A stretch of 12,714 bases of DNA from JAOTYV01 sp041557595 (GCA_041557595.1 JBFFGE010000143.1:1-12714), one strand, 5' to 3'. Numbered from the stretch's first letter, positions 1-6,667 are shown. Notes: generated by a model from the letters alone, not told the origin. Made by a program: numbers and translations.

Positions 1-196
1 ATAAAGGCGCCGGACGAGGAAAGTAAAACCGATTAACGCTCGGGGGGGATTTCCTTTTACGGCCCGATCGCCGACTGTCCGTTCGGCCTAGTCCCGACTA
101 ACTATCCCTGTTGCTGGACGGGCGCGATAGATTCCATCAACGAAAGCTCGCAAATGCATGAATGCTTCGCAACGCCGAGCTCGCTTACGAAAGACT

Positions 197-227
197 AAGC
201 CCCGTGCCCCCCGCGGGGCTTTTTTTT
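197..227 (+). terminator. Rho-independent terminator of a transcript entering from the left
   Basis: An 8-bp perfect stem, AAGCCCCG (197-204) with CGGGGCTT (214-221), encloses a 9-base loop and runs straight into a run of eight T (220-227). The T-run is only on the plus strand, so it ends a rightward transcript. No coding region lies immediately upstream inside the window, so the transcript is either a non-coding RNA or the 3' tail of a gene outside the window. Confidence 0.8.
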
Positions 228-542
228 GCCCTTTTGGCCGTCTCGTCGTCGCTTCTGCTGCAAATTTCCGGCACATAAGAAAGCGATTGATCTGCGGAAA
301 TCTCCGCAAAATTGATGGAAATATTGGCACAAGAAAAGAGGCCGCGCTAGGGAGGGGCTGATGGGAGGTGCTTAGTATCAAGTTCTAGAGGCACCATGCT
401 TCCGGAAAGAAGCCCCGCCTGAAAATAATCAATACGAACACGCGCCCTAAAATATAGTCCCAGACTTCATGGCCAGGATCGGTGCGTCTAGCGTCCAAAC
501 AGAATGGTGTGAACTTCACAGGAAACAAAGTTGCCGCCCTAG

Positions 543-571
543 GGAGAGACGGATGGGCACCCGGTCTCTCC
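543..571. repeat. Inverted repeat at the edge of the AT-rich segment
   Basis: GGAGAGAC (543-550) is perfectly complementary to GTCTCTCC (564-571). An inner GG/CC pair (551-552 with 561-562) extends the stem around one bulged G. The loop is ATGGGCAC. AT-rich DNA follows directly, but there is no T-run, so it is not a standard terminator. Function unknown: it could be an operator, an RNA hairpin or the boundary of an old insertion. Confidence 0.4.
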
Positions 572-862
572 AAGCAATTGTAATTTATATATTATTTCAA
601 TATTTCTGCCGTGCAGTGATCGACGGCACAGCATTTATCAAAGGTTTGCTTAAAATTTTATTTTTATGCCCGTCAATTAATATATAGGCAATTTGAAATG
701 GTTAGGATTCTTGCTGACATTATCGGCAATAAGAATGGCGGTGCGGTCACCACCTTGGTGCAATATGCCGTCTCCCCGACCACCTTCGTCGGTCCGGCCG
801 CTGATACCACGACAGGTTATCTGCTGAAACGGCGCATCAAGGAAGGTAAGGACGCCATCAAC

Positions 863-1381
863 ATGGCGTGTTACCGCAACAACAACCCGGTATCGGGATT
901 GTTTAAGTTGTGTCTGGCGTTGTCTGCATCCCTGGTTCTGTTGTCTTGTACTCTTGAAGAATCCACAGTCATATCCGGTCGGGTTACCGAAGTTCTTGCA
1001 AGCGACACGATCCGCGTCGGCGATAAGAAACTTCATCTATGTGGCGCAATGCCTATGAGCAAATCCAGTCCCGGTTATTATGCAGCGAAGGCCTACCTGA
1101 TCGACCAGGTCCGCTATCGGAAAGTCCGCTGCCTCGTCGTAGGCAATGGGACGCCCTGCGATGGTCAGGCCCGGCTTCACGCGGACGGTGCAACGGTCGC
1201 CCAGTGCTTCATGTATGGTCGCGATCTCGCCAAAAGGCTTACCGGCTTCACGCATGTACCGGAAACAACACGATCATTGGTGCAAAATTTCAAGACATCA
1301 TCGCCCAGCAAGGATTACATGCGGACCACTGACAACCCGACCGGCGATCGGTTGGACGCTATCGCAACTCACGCCTGGTAA
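863..1381 (+). CDS. Degenerate staphylococcal-nuclease-like putative lipoprotein
   Basis: The predicted 172-residue protein has a short N-terminus, a hydrophobic segment (about 13-28) and a lipobox-like LLSC with Cys29, so it is probably a lipidated envelope protein. Residues about 37-132 follow the TNase/SNase pattern: ISGRVTEVLASDTIRVG resembles the family's G-x-V-x-x-V-x-DGDT-x-x-V, then a CGAMP in place of the usual GIDAPE, and a C-terminal GATVAQCFMYGRDL like the family's GR-x-VA-x-C-x-x-x-G-x-DL. The second Asp of DGDT survives as D48. The catalytic Arg, Glu and second Arg appear replaced by H58, M65 and A110, so nuclease activity is doubtful. The frame stays open upstream to an ATG at 698, but that start would bury the signal segment and has no ribosome-binding site. 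I prefer 863, which follows TAAGGA. The gene is less GC-rich than its neighbours. Confidence 0.45.
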   Translation: MACYRNNNPVSGLFKLCLALSASLVLLSCTLEESTVISGRVTEVLASDTIRVGDKKLHLCGAMPMSKSSPGYYAAKAYLIDQVRYRKVRCLVVGNGTPCDGQARLHADGATVAQCFMYGRDLAKRLTGFTHVPETTRSLVQNFKTSSPSKDYMRTTDNPTGDRLDAIATHAW

Positions 1382-1535
1382 AAGCAGCCAACACCGCTCT
1401 TTGGCGAGGCCGATCCAACGTTCGGGGCAAGCTCACATGAAGTGGATCAATAAAACACCGGCAACACTGATGCGACGCTAAATCGCCATCGATCTGATAT
1501 GTGACCTGAACTTCCGGAATGGGTCAAAAGGGGAA

Positions 1536-1551
1536 GTGGCATCCGTGCCAC
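1536..1551 (-). terminator. Possible terminator of the TauD-like gene
   Basis: GTGGCA (1536-1541) and TGCCAC (1546-1551) form a perfect 6-bp stem with a 4-base loop. Read on the minus strand, about 30 bases after the dioxygenase stop codon, the hairpin is followed by TTCCCCTTTT, an interrupted T-rich tract. Position and orientation fit a weak intrinsic terminator. Confidence 0.45.
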
Positions 1552-1582
1552 CGGCCGCACCCCAGGTGACGCCATTTTCCTT

Positions 1583-2434
1583 TCAAGCCGGCCGGTCGCC
1601 GTCGATCGTGATCCGGTGCATGCGCCGGCGCTGACCGGCGTAATCGTTGACCGCCTGATGCAGGGTGCAGCGATTGTCCCACACCACGAGCGTGCCCGGC
1701 GCCCAGCGGACCCGGCAGGTGAATTCGGGCCGAATCGCGTGGGCGCAGAGGAAGCGCAGCAAGGGCGCGCTTTCTTCCTTGGTCCAGCCGGCAAGGCGGA
1801 CCGTGTGCGAGCGATTGAGGTAGAGCGACTTGCGGCCGGTCTCCGGATGGGTGCGCACTACCGGATGTTCCGCCTCGAGTTCTTCAGCTTCTTCCCGAAA
1901 GCCGTCTTTCATGCCGTTGATGGCGATCATCTTTCGCGCCCGGCCGCCACGGTCATTCTGGGCGGAACTGTTGACCGCGCGCAATGCATTCAGCATGTCC
2001 TTCATGCCGTCCGACAGGGAGTCGAAGGCGAGATACAGATTGGCGAATTGGGTGTCGCCGCCGGCCGCCGGCACCTCATGGGCATAGAGCACCGTGCCGA
2101 GCGCCGGCTTCTCCATATAGGTCGTGTCCGAATGCCAATAGCCGCCGAAATTGATGGTGTCGGTCTCGGTCTTGAGGATCTCGGTCACCTCGGGCGCGTC
2201 GGGCAAGCCGGCGATGAACGGATAGATTCCGGGCGTGCCGAAACGCCGCGCGAAGGCCAGTTGCTGCTGCGGCGTGATGGTCTGGTCGCGAAAGACGATC
2301 ACCTGATGGTCGAGGAACGCCCGATGAATGTCGGCGAACAGGGCGTCGTCGATATCCTTCGACAGATCGACGCCTGAGAGTTCTGCGCCGAGCGCTCCGG
2401 AGAGGGGACGAATGTCGAGGGTCGATGAGGCCAT
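1583..2434 (-). CDS. TauD/TfdA-family Fe(II)/2-oxoglutarate dioxygenase
   Basis: The 283-residue protein matches the length and layout of E. coli TauD. Enzymes of this family use O2 and 2-oxoglutarate to hydroxylate a substrate, often releasing sulfite from taurine-like sulfonates or breaking an ether or amine link. The iron-binding facial triad is visible: H101 and D103 in YWHSD and H259 in TLHQA. R270 in GQRRRMHR is the expected 2-oxoglutarate carboxylate ligand. WDNR at 252-255 is also typical. Positions corresponding to the TauD taurine-binding His70 and Asn95 look like Y71 and G98, so taurine is not a safe substrate call. The frame is open further upstream to about 2566, but those codons do not resemble the family; the MASSTLDIRP start fits the usual TauD N-terminus. 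It diverges from the MBL-fold gene across 130 bases. No sulfonate transporter gene is adjacent. Confidence 0.85.
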   Translation of the reverse strand: MASSTLDIRPLSGALGAELSGVDLSKDIDDALFADIHRAFLDHQVIVFRDQTITPQQQLAFARRFGTPGIYPFIAGLPDAPEVTEILKTETDTINFGGYWHSDTTYMEKPALGTVLYAHEVPAAGGDTQFANLYLAFDSLSDGMKDMLNALRAVNSSAQNDRGGRARKMIAINGMKDGFREEAEELEAEHPVVRTHPETGRKSLYLNRSHTVRLAGWTKEESAPLLRFLCAHAIRPEFTCRVRWAPGTLVVWDNRCTLHQAVNDYAGQRRRMHRITIDGDRPA

Positions 2435-2564
2435 GGCGTCGTGCGGGAACCGATTGATTTTTGTCGCGGAATGATGCGCTAATCGGCTATCCGAAACAAT
2501 ACAGTGTCGGCGCGCCGATCGATAGGCGCCGATTAAATCCATAGGAATACAGAGGCGGGCTGTC
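2435..2564. promoter_or_regulatory. Divergent control region between dioxygenase and MBL genes
   Basis: This gap must hold the promoters of both divergent genes. It contains a perfect 12-bp palindrome, TCGGCGCGCCGA (2507-2518), and an 8-bp inverted repeat TAATCGGC (2480-2487) / GCCGATTA (2528-2535) whose arms flank that palindrome. A further GGCGCC lies at 2525-2530. These are candidate operator sites for a dimeric regulator. No clear -35/-10 pair could be fixed by eye. Confidence 0.45.
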
Positions 2565-3305
2565 ATGTCGGTTCAGGTGAATTTCGTCGGTTCCGGCGAT
2601 GCTTTCGGCAGCGGCGGGCGGTTCAATACCTGCATCCTGATCGACGCGCCGGGGATTCGCTTCACCATCGACTTCGGCGCGTCGTCGCTGATTGCGCTCA
2701 ACGCGCAGGGCATCCCGCACAATTCCATCGACGCCATTCTGTTGACCCATATTCATGGCGATCATTCGGCGGGCGTTCCGTTCCTGCTGCTGGACGCGAT
2801 GCTGGGCGCCAAACGCGACCGGCCGCTGACCATCGCGGGACCCCGGAATCTCGAGGCGCGGATCGCGGCGGCGGCCGAAGTCCTGTTTCCCGGCATGGAC
2901 ACGATGGTCCCGAAGTTCCCGGTCGAGTATGTCGAACTCCCGGTCGGGCAAAGCAGCGAAATCCTCGGATTGAAGGCGACGCCTTTCCCCGCCAAGCATA
3001 CCTGGCAGACCGATCCGACGGCGCTGCGGATCGAGGTCGGCGGCAAGATCGTGACCTATTCCGGCGATGGAGACTGGTCGCCGGCGCTGGCCGAGGCGAG
3101 CCGGGGTGCGGATTTGTTCATCGCCGAATGCTATTTCCACGCGAAGCCCGTCAAATGGCATCTGAACTATGAGTCGATCCGGGAGCACATGGCCGACTTC
3201 GGCGCGAAACGCATGATCCTGACCCATATGAGCCCGGAAATGCTTGCGGTGGCGGATTCGCTGCCGGAAGAGTGCGCCTATGACGGGCTGGTAGTCGAAT
3301 TGTAA
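2565..3305 (+). CDS. MBL-fold metallohydrolase, RNase Z-like subgroup
   Basis: The 246-residue protein carries the complete metallo-beta-lactamase-fold metal site. THIHGDH at 61-67 supplies H62, H64, D66 and H67; H145 in PAKHT, D168 in SGDGD and H221 in LTHMS are the later ligands. The opening VNFVGSGDAFGSGGR followed by NTCILID is typical of RNase Z and related phosphodiesterase or arylsulfatase-like enzymes. It has no signal peptide, so it should be cytoplasmic. The length is shorter than canonical RNase Z (about 300) and I see no exosite arm, so a small-molecule phosphodiester, ester or sulfate substrate is as likely as tRNA. GAGG lies 9 bases before the ATG. The ArsJ-type GAPDH gene begins 64 bases downstream on the same strand, so co-transcription is plausible. 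The exact substrate is unknown. Confidence 0.8.
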   Translation: MSVQVNFVGSGDAFGSGGRFNTCILIDAPGIRFTIDFGASSLIALNAQGIPHNSIDAILLTHIHGDHSAGVPFLLLDAMLGAKRDRPLTIAGPRNLEARIAAAAEVLFPGMDTMVPKFPVEYVELPVGQSSEILGLKATPFPAKHTWQTDPTALRIEVGGKIVTYSGDGDWSPALAEASRGADLFIAECYFHAKPVKWHLNYESIREHMADFGAKRMILTHMSPEMLAVADSLPEECAYDGLVVEL

Positions 3306-3369
3306 CGAATCGATGGTATATCGGGCGGGTGGCAGCAGGGTGTGGGCCGGATAGGACGGAGGAAGACGC

Positions 3370-4455
3370 ATGACAATTCGGGTCGGCATCAACGGCTTCG
3401 GGCGGATGGGCCGATTGGCGCTGCGGGCGGCCTGGGCCTTCGATCCCGCCTGGCGCGAAAGCATGCATCAGCCGAGCGGCGCCTGGGGCGCCGGAAACCT
3501 CAAGATCGTCCATATAAACGAGATCAAGGGCGGCGCCGAGACGGCCGCCCATCTGCTTGCCTTCGACAGCGTGCATGGGAGATGGCCCGTGGCGGTCGAG
3601 GCGGACGGGGACGCGCTGCGGGTCGGCGGCGAGCGCCTGACCTTTTCGGCGGAAGCCGCGCCCGGCGACGTGCCGTGGCGCGATCTCGGTGTCGATATCG
3701 TCCTCGAATGTTCTGGAAAATTTCTGACGCCGGAGGCGCTGCAGCCGTATTTCGACGGTGGTGTCGCCAAGGTGATCGTCGCCGCGCCGGTCAAGGATGA
3801 CGCGGCGCTGAACATCGTTATGGGGGTGAATGACGATCTTTACGATCCGGAGTCGCATCACCTGCTCACGGCGGCGTCCTGTACCACGAATTGCCTCGCC
3901 CCGGTGGTCAAGGTGATGCAGGAGGAGATCGGCATTCGGCACGGCGTGATTACCACGGTGCACGATGTCACCAACACGCAAACCGTGGTCGACGCGCCGC
4001 ACAAGGATTTACGCCGCGCCCGGTCGTCGCTGATGTCGCTGATCCCGACATCCACGGGATCGGCGACGGCCATCGGCCTGATCTATCCGGAGTTGCGCGG
4101 CAAGCTGAGCGGTCTCGCCGTCCGCGTGCCGTTGCTGAACGCGTCGCTTACCGATTGCGTCTTCGAACTGCGGCGCGCGACGACGGTCGAGGAGGTCAAC
4201 GGCCTGTTTCGCGACGCGGCGGCGGGGAATTTGGCGGGCGTCCTGGGTTTCGAGAACCGGCCGCTCGTGTCGGTCGACTACGTCAACGACACCCGGTCGG
4301 CGATCGTCGACGGGCTTTCCACCATGGTCGTCGACGGCACCCAGGTGAAAGTGCTGGCGTGGTATGATAACGAATATGGCTATGTCTGCCGCATGACCGA
4401 ACTCGCCGACAAGGTGGCGGCAGGGATGGCGCGGGCCGCGGTGGCGGCAGACTAA
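3370..4455 (+). CDS. gap: ArsJ-associated glyceraldehyde-3-phosphate dehydrogenase
   Basis: This 361-residue enzyme has the GAPDH architecture: an N-terminal Rossmann fold with NGFGRMGR (8-15), the catalytic motif SCTTNCLAP with nucleophile C171, its partner H198 in TTVHDVTN, and the C-terminal WYDNEYGY (331-338). It is longer than glycolytic GAPDH (about 330-340), with an insertion around residues 27-43 before the HINEIKGG segment. RVPLLNASLTDCVFE (252-266) replaces the usual RVPTPNVSVVDL. As I recall the family, both features mark the GAPDH encoded beside arsJ. In that system arsenate replaces phosphate in the reaction, giving unstable 1-arseno-3-phosphoglycerate, which ArsJ exports. GGAGGAAG lies just before the ATG. 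arsJ follows after 126 bases. A dedicated resistance role rather than central glycolysis is inferred from this pairing. Confidence 0.92.
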   Translation: MTIRVGINGFGRMGRLALRAAWAFDPAWRESMHQPSGAWGAGNLKIVHINEIKGGAETAAHLLAFDSVHGRWPVAVEADGDALRVGGERLTFSAEAAPGDVPWRDLGVDIVLECSGKFLTPEALQPYFDGGVAKVIVAAPVKDDAALNIVMGVNDDLYDPESHHLLTAASCTTNCLAPVVKVMQEEIGIRHGVITTVHDVTNTQTVVDAPHKDLRRARSSLMSLIPTSTGSATAIGLIYPELRGKLSGLAVRVPLLNASLTDCVFELRRATTVEEVNGLFRDAAAGNLAGVLGFENRPLVSVDYVNDTRSAIVDGLSTMVVDGTQVKVLAWYDNEYGYVCRMTELADKVAAGMARAAVAAD

Positions 4456-4491
4456 AGCAGCGTGCGCCCGTTTAGGCGCACATAAGCTGCT
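4456..4491. repeat. Bulged inverted repeat directly after the GAPDH stop codon
   Basis: GTGCGCC (4462-4468) pairs perfectly with GGCGCAC (4475-4481) around a 6-base loop. Outer arms AGCAGC (4456-4461) and GCTGCT (4486-4491) extend the stem after a 4-base bulge, ATAA, on the 3' side. It starts on the first base after the TAA stop. No T-run follows, so an mRNA-stabilising or attenuating hairpin is likelier than a simple terminator. Confidence 0.6.
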
Positions 4492-4507
4492 CCATCTTTG
4501 TAGAGTC

Positions 4508-4555
4508 GATCAACTTTTCTGCCTTTAATTGATTCCGATTAAAGGCAGGTTGATC
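4508..4555. repeat. Long bulged inverted repeat upstream of arsJ
   Basis: CTGCCTTTAAT (4519-4529) is a perfect match to ATTAAAGGCAG (4538-4548) around an 8-base loop. Outer arms GATCAAC (4508-4514) and GTTGATC (4549-4555) add seven pairs after a 4-base bulge, TTTT, on the 5' side. The total is 18 pairs, ending 26 bases before the arsJ start. It could act as DNA (operator for a regulator encoded elsewhere) or RNA (leader hairpin controlling arsJ). There is no downstream T-run on either strand. Confidence 0.65.
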
Positions 4556-4581
4556 TAACTGGTCGGGAAACGGAAAGTCCG

Positions 4582-5829
4582 ATGGTCGATCTTCGCAATT
4601 ATGCCGTCGTCACGGCCTCCTATTGGGGCTTTACGCTGACCGATGGCGCGTTGCGCATGCTGGTGCTGCTGCATTTCCATACGCTGGGCTACACGCCGCT
4701 GGAACTCGCCTTCCTGTTCCTGCTGTACGAGTTCTTCGGTGTCGTCACCAATTTGCTCGGCGGCTGGATCGGATCCCGCATCGGCCTGAAGATCACGCTC
4801 TATTCCGGCATCGCGCTGCAAATCGCCGCATTGTGCATGCTCTCGATGCTCGATCCCGCCTGGTCGCGCGGGCTGTCGGTGGCCTTCGTCGTGGCGGCAC
4901 AGGGCCTGTCGGGGATCGCCAAGGATCTGACCAAGATGAGCTCGAAAAGCGCGATCAAGCTTGTCGTGCCCGGCGATGCCCATTCGGCTCTGTTCAAATG
5001 GGTCGCCCTGCTGACCGGGTCCAAGAACGCGCTCAAGGGCGCCGGATTTTTCCTTGGCGGGTTCCTGCTGGCGACGCTCGGTTTCGAGCATTCCTTGTGG
5101 GCGATGGCGGGCGGGTTGTCGGTCGTTCTGATCGCCGCGGTCGCCTTCCTGCCAGGCGGTCTCGGTAAGGCCAAGGCCAAGGTGAAGTTCAGCCGTATCT
5201 TCTCCAAGAACCGCGCCATCAACCTGCTGTCGGCCGCGCGGTTCTTCCTGTTCGGCGCGCGCGACGTATGGTTCGTCGTCGGCGTGCCGATCTTCCTGTA
5301 CGAGGTGCTGGGCTGGACCTTTACCCAGGTCGGCGGATTTCTCGCTGCCTGGGTGGTCGGTTACGGCGTGGTGCAGGCGGCGGCGCCGGGTCTCGTCAAA
5401 CGCTCGGCGGATGGCCGGTCGTCGGAGACGCGGGCCGCGCAGACCTGGGCATTCGTGCTCGCCGCCATTCCTTTGGCTATCGCGTTCGCCCTCGCCGCCG
5501 GGCTGGACCCCGTCCTTCCGGTGGTCGGCGGCCTGGCGGTCTTTGGAATCGTCTTCGCGATCAATTCTTCGGTCCACTCCTACCTGATCCTGGCCTTTAC
5601 CGATGCGGACAAGGTCGCGCTGAACGTCGGCTTCTACTACATGGCGAATGCGGGAGGCCGTCTGGTCGGATGCCTGCTCTCGGGCCTGTCCTATCAGATG
5701 TGGGGCATCACCGGCTGTCTGGCGACCGCATCCGTGCTGATCGCCGCCGCCGGCGCGATTACCGTGATCCTCGCCGGCGAGCAACGGCGCGGCGCGGCAG
5801 GTCCTTCATCCGGGGTGGAATTGACCTGA
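4582..5829 (+). CDS. arsJ: Organoarsenical efflux MFS permease ArsJ
   Basis: The 415-residue protein is hydrophobic throughout with about 12 predicted membrane segments, as expected for the major facilitator superfamily in the inner membrane. Its N-terminus, NYAVVTASYWGFTLTDG followed by ALRMLVLLHFH (6-33), and the stretch around SGIAKDLTKMSSKSAIKL in the central loop region are characteristic of ArsJ rather than of general drug exporters. ArsJ exports 1-arseno-3-phosphoglycerate made by the partner GAPDH; outside, the product falls apart into arsenate and 3-phosphoglycerate, giving net arsenate efflux. The GAPDH gene lies just upstream on the same strand. The start at 4582 follows a purine-rich GGGAAACGGAAAG. 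The 3' end is only 10 bases from the convergent gene's stop codon. No arsR, arsB, arsC or acr3 is seen nearby. Confidence 0.93.
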   Translation: MVDLRNYAVVTASYWGFTLTDGALRMLVLLHFHTLGYTPLELAFLFLLYEFFGVVTNLLGGWIGSRIGLKITLYSGIALQIAALCMLSMLDPAWSRGLSVAFVVAAQGLSGIAKDLTKMSSKSAIKLVVPGDAHSALFKWVALLTGSKNALKGAGFFLGGFLLATLGFEHSLWAMAGGLSVVLIAAVAFLPGGLGKAKAKVKFSRIFSKNRAINLLSAARFFLFGARDVWFVVGVPIFLYEVLGWTFTQVGGFLAAWVVGYGVVQAAAPGLVKRSADGRSSETRAAQTWAFVLAAIPLAIAFALAAGLDPVLPVVGGLAVFGIVFAINSSVHSYLILAFTDADKVALNVGFYYMANAGGRLVGCLLSGLSYQMWGITGCLATASVLIAAAGAITVILAGEQRRGAAGPSSGVELT

Positions 5830-5839
5830 GCGTCGAAAC

Positions 5840-6667
5840 CTACCCCGCCTTCGGCTGCATCTCGCGCGCCTTGGCCTCGATCGCCGGAAGCAGGGAGGCC
5901 ACCAGGTCTTCGTCGAGATTGGTGGCAACGCCGGGATAGCCCGCGGCCTCGATCATTTCGCGCAGTTTTCGCGCCTTCAGCACGTCGAGCGTCCATTCCA
6001 GCGGGTCGGAAATCAGAGTCTTGTCCCAATAGATCCGGTGGTTCTTTTCACGCGGGCCGTAGTGGTAGTGCGGCGCCTCGCGGAAACAGTCGAAGGCGAG
6101 AATTTCGGTTTCCGAAGTGTAGGGATCGGTGGGCGTCCCGACGAGGTCGGACATCACATGGATCGCCAGCCCGCCATCGCCGTCGCGCAGGGAGCGCATT
6201 TCCAGGCCGAAGCGGATGTTGCCGGCCTCGAAGATATCGGTGCCGCGGTTATGCTTGACCGTCCGCCGGCCGCTGATCGCCACCTCGCGCGCCGTTGCCT
6301 CGACTTCGTCGAGCTTTTTCCCCACCAGATCCATGTCGACCGCGGCGGCGGTATCCTCATACCCGGCGGCGGTCAGCATTTTCGGCAGGTTTGCGCGCAA
6401 TTGCCGAATGCTCCAGCCGATCGGATTGCCGTCGACGATCGGGTCCATCCGGCACAGCTTGTTCATGTCTTCCGGGCCATAGATGTAGCTGCGTTCGATA
6501 TCGAAGCAGTTGAACCGCAGCAGCCGCTTCTCCGCGCCGCCGGTCTCGCCGATCACGACGATGACCACACCCTGGTCCGGATGGCTGTGAATATTGCCGT
6601 CCCATTGCTCCTGTTGGACGGTAAAGCTGACGGCTCCGGCGTCGATGGTGGTGCTACCATGTTTCAT
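5840..6667 (-). CDS. Unrecognised protein with two tandem copies of one domain
   Basis: I do not recognise a named family. The 275-residue product is soluble-looking, with no signal peptide or membrane segment. It consists of two related halves, about 12-129 and 149-270, offset by 140-141 residues. Matching anchors are RFNCFD (51-56) with AFDCFR (191-196), YIYGPED (61-67) with YHYGPRE (201-207), W85 with W225, AAGY (100-103) with AAGY (241-244), and DLV followed by EATARE / EAKARE near each end. Each unit reads as a beta-rich part followed by helices. HSHPD (27-31) and YHYGP with a following NH might bind a ligand or metal, but this is a guess. The start at 6667 (MKHGSTT) follows GAGGA at a 10-12 base spacing; the in-frame ATG at 6694 has no ribosome-binding site. 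It is convergent with arsJ and divergent from the NIPSNAP gene. Confidence 0.75.
   Translation of the reverse strand: MKHGSTTIDAGAVSFTVQQEQWDGNIHSHPDQGVVIVVIGETGGAEKRLLRFNCFDIERSYIYGPEDMNKLCRMDPIVDGNPIGWSIRQLRANLPKMLTAAGYEDTAAAVDMDLVGKKLDEVEATAREVAISGRRTVKHNRGTDIFEAGNIRFGLEMRSLRDGDGGLAIHVMSDLVGTPTDPYTSETEILAFDCFREAPHYHYGPREKNHRIYWDKTLISDPLEWTLDVLKARKLREMIEAAGYPGVATNLDEDLVASLLPAIEAKAREMQPKAG

Larger units (their letters stand above)
1..697. other. Left-end region without a convincing gene
   Basis: All three forward frames hit stop codons within the first 40 bases, and the short open frames further in overlap a terminator or have no family resemblance. The stretch holds an intrinsic terminator at 197-227, a small perfect hairpin at 293-308 (TGCGGA / TCCGCA, loop AATC), a longer hairpin at 543-571 and a clearly AT-rich segment at about 572-697. 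The base composition of that last part differs from the GC-rich DNA to the right, which suggests acquired or relaxed DNA. I see no tRNA, rRNA or insertion-sequence signature. Confidence 0.5.

Noticed and set aside
16..24. GAGGAAAGT, resembling the conserved start of bacterial RNase P RNA
   Set aside because: The bases that should follow in RNase P RNA are absent, and no partner helix or P4 strand could be found.
130..200. Possible tmRNA tag-coding stretch before the terminator
   Set aside because: No Ala-Asn-Asp-Asn-like tag frame ends in a stop here, and no tRNA-like ends are visible.
607..633. Imperfect inverted repeat TGCCGTGC / GCACAGCA
   Set aside because: One mismatch, no T-run and no linked gene end; too weak to call a terminator or operator.
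698..862. Upstream extension of the SNase-like frame to an ATG at 698
   Set aside because: It would bury the signal-like hydrophobic segment and lipobox near residue 84 and has no ribosome-binding site.
2487..3464. Long minus-strand frame opposite the MBL gene
   Set aside because: Arg-rich, no motifs, and overlaps a protein with a complete metal-binding site.
4555..5784. 409-codon minus-strand frame opposite arsJ
   Set aside because: It is rich in Arg, Gln, Asp and Gly with no family pattern, typical of the antisense of a GC-rich gene; the plus-strand protein is clearly ArsJ.
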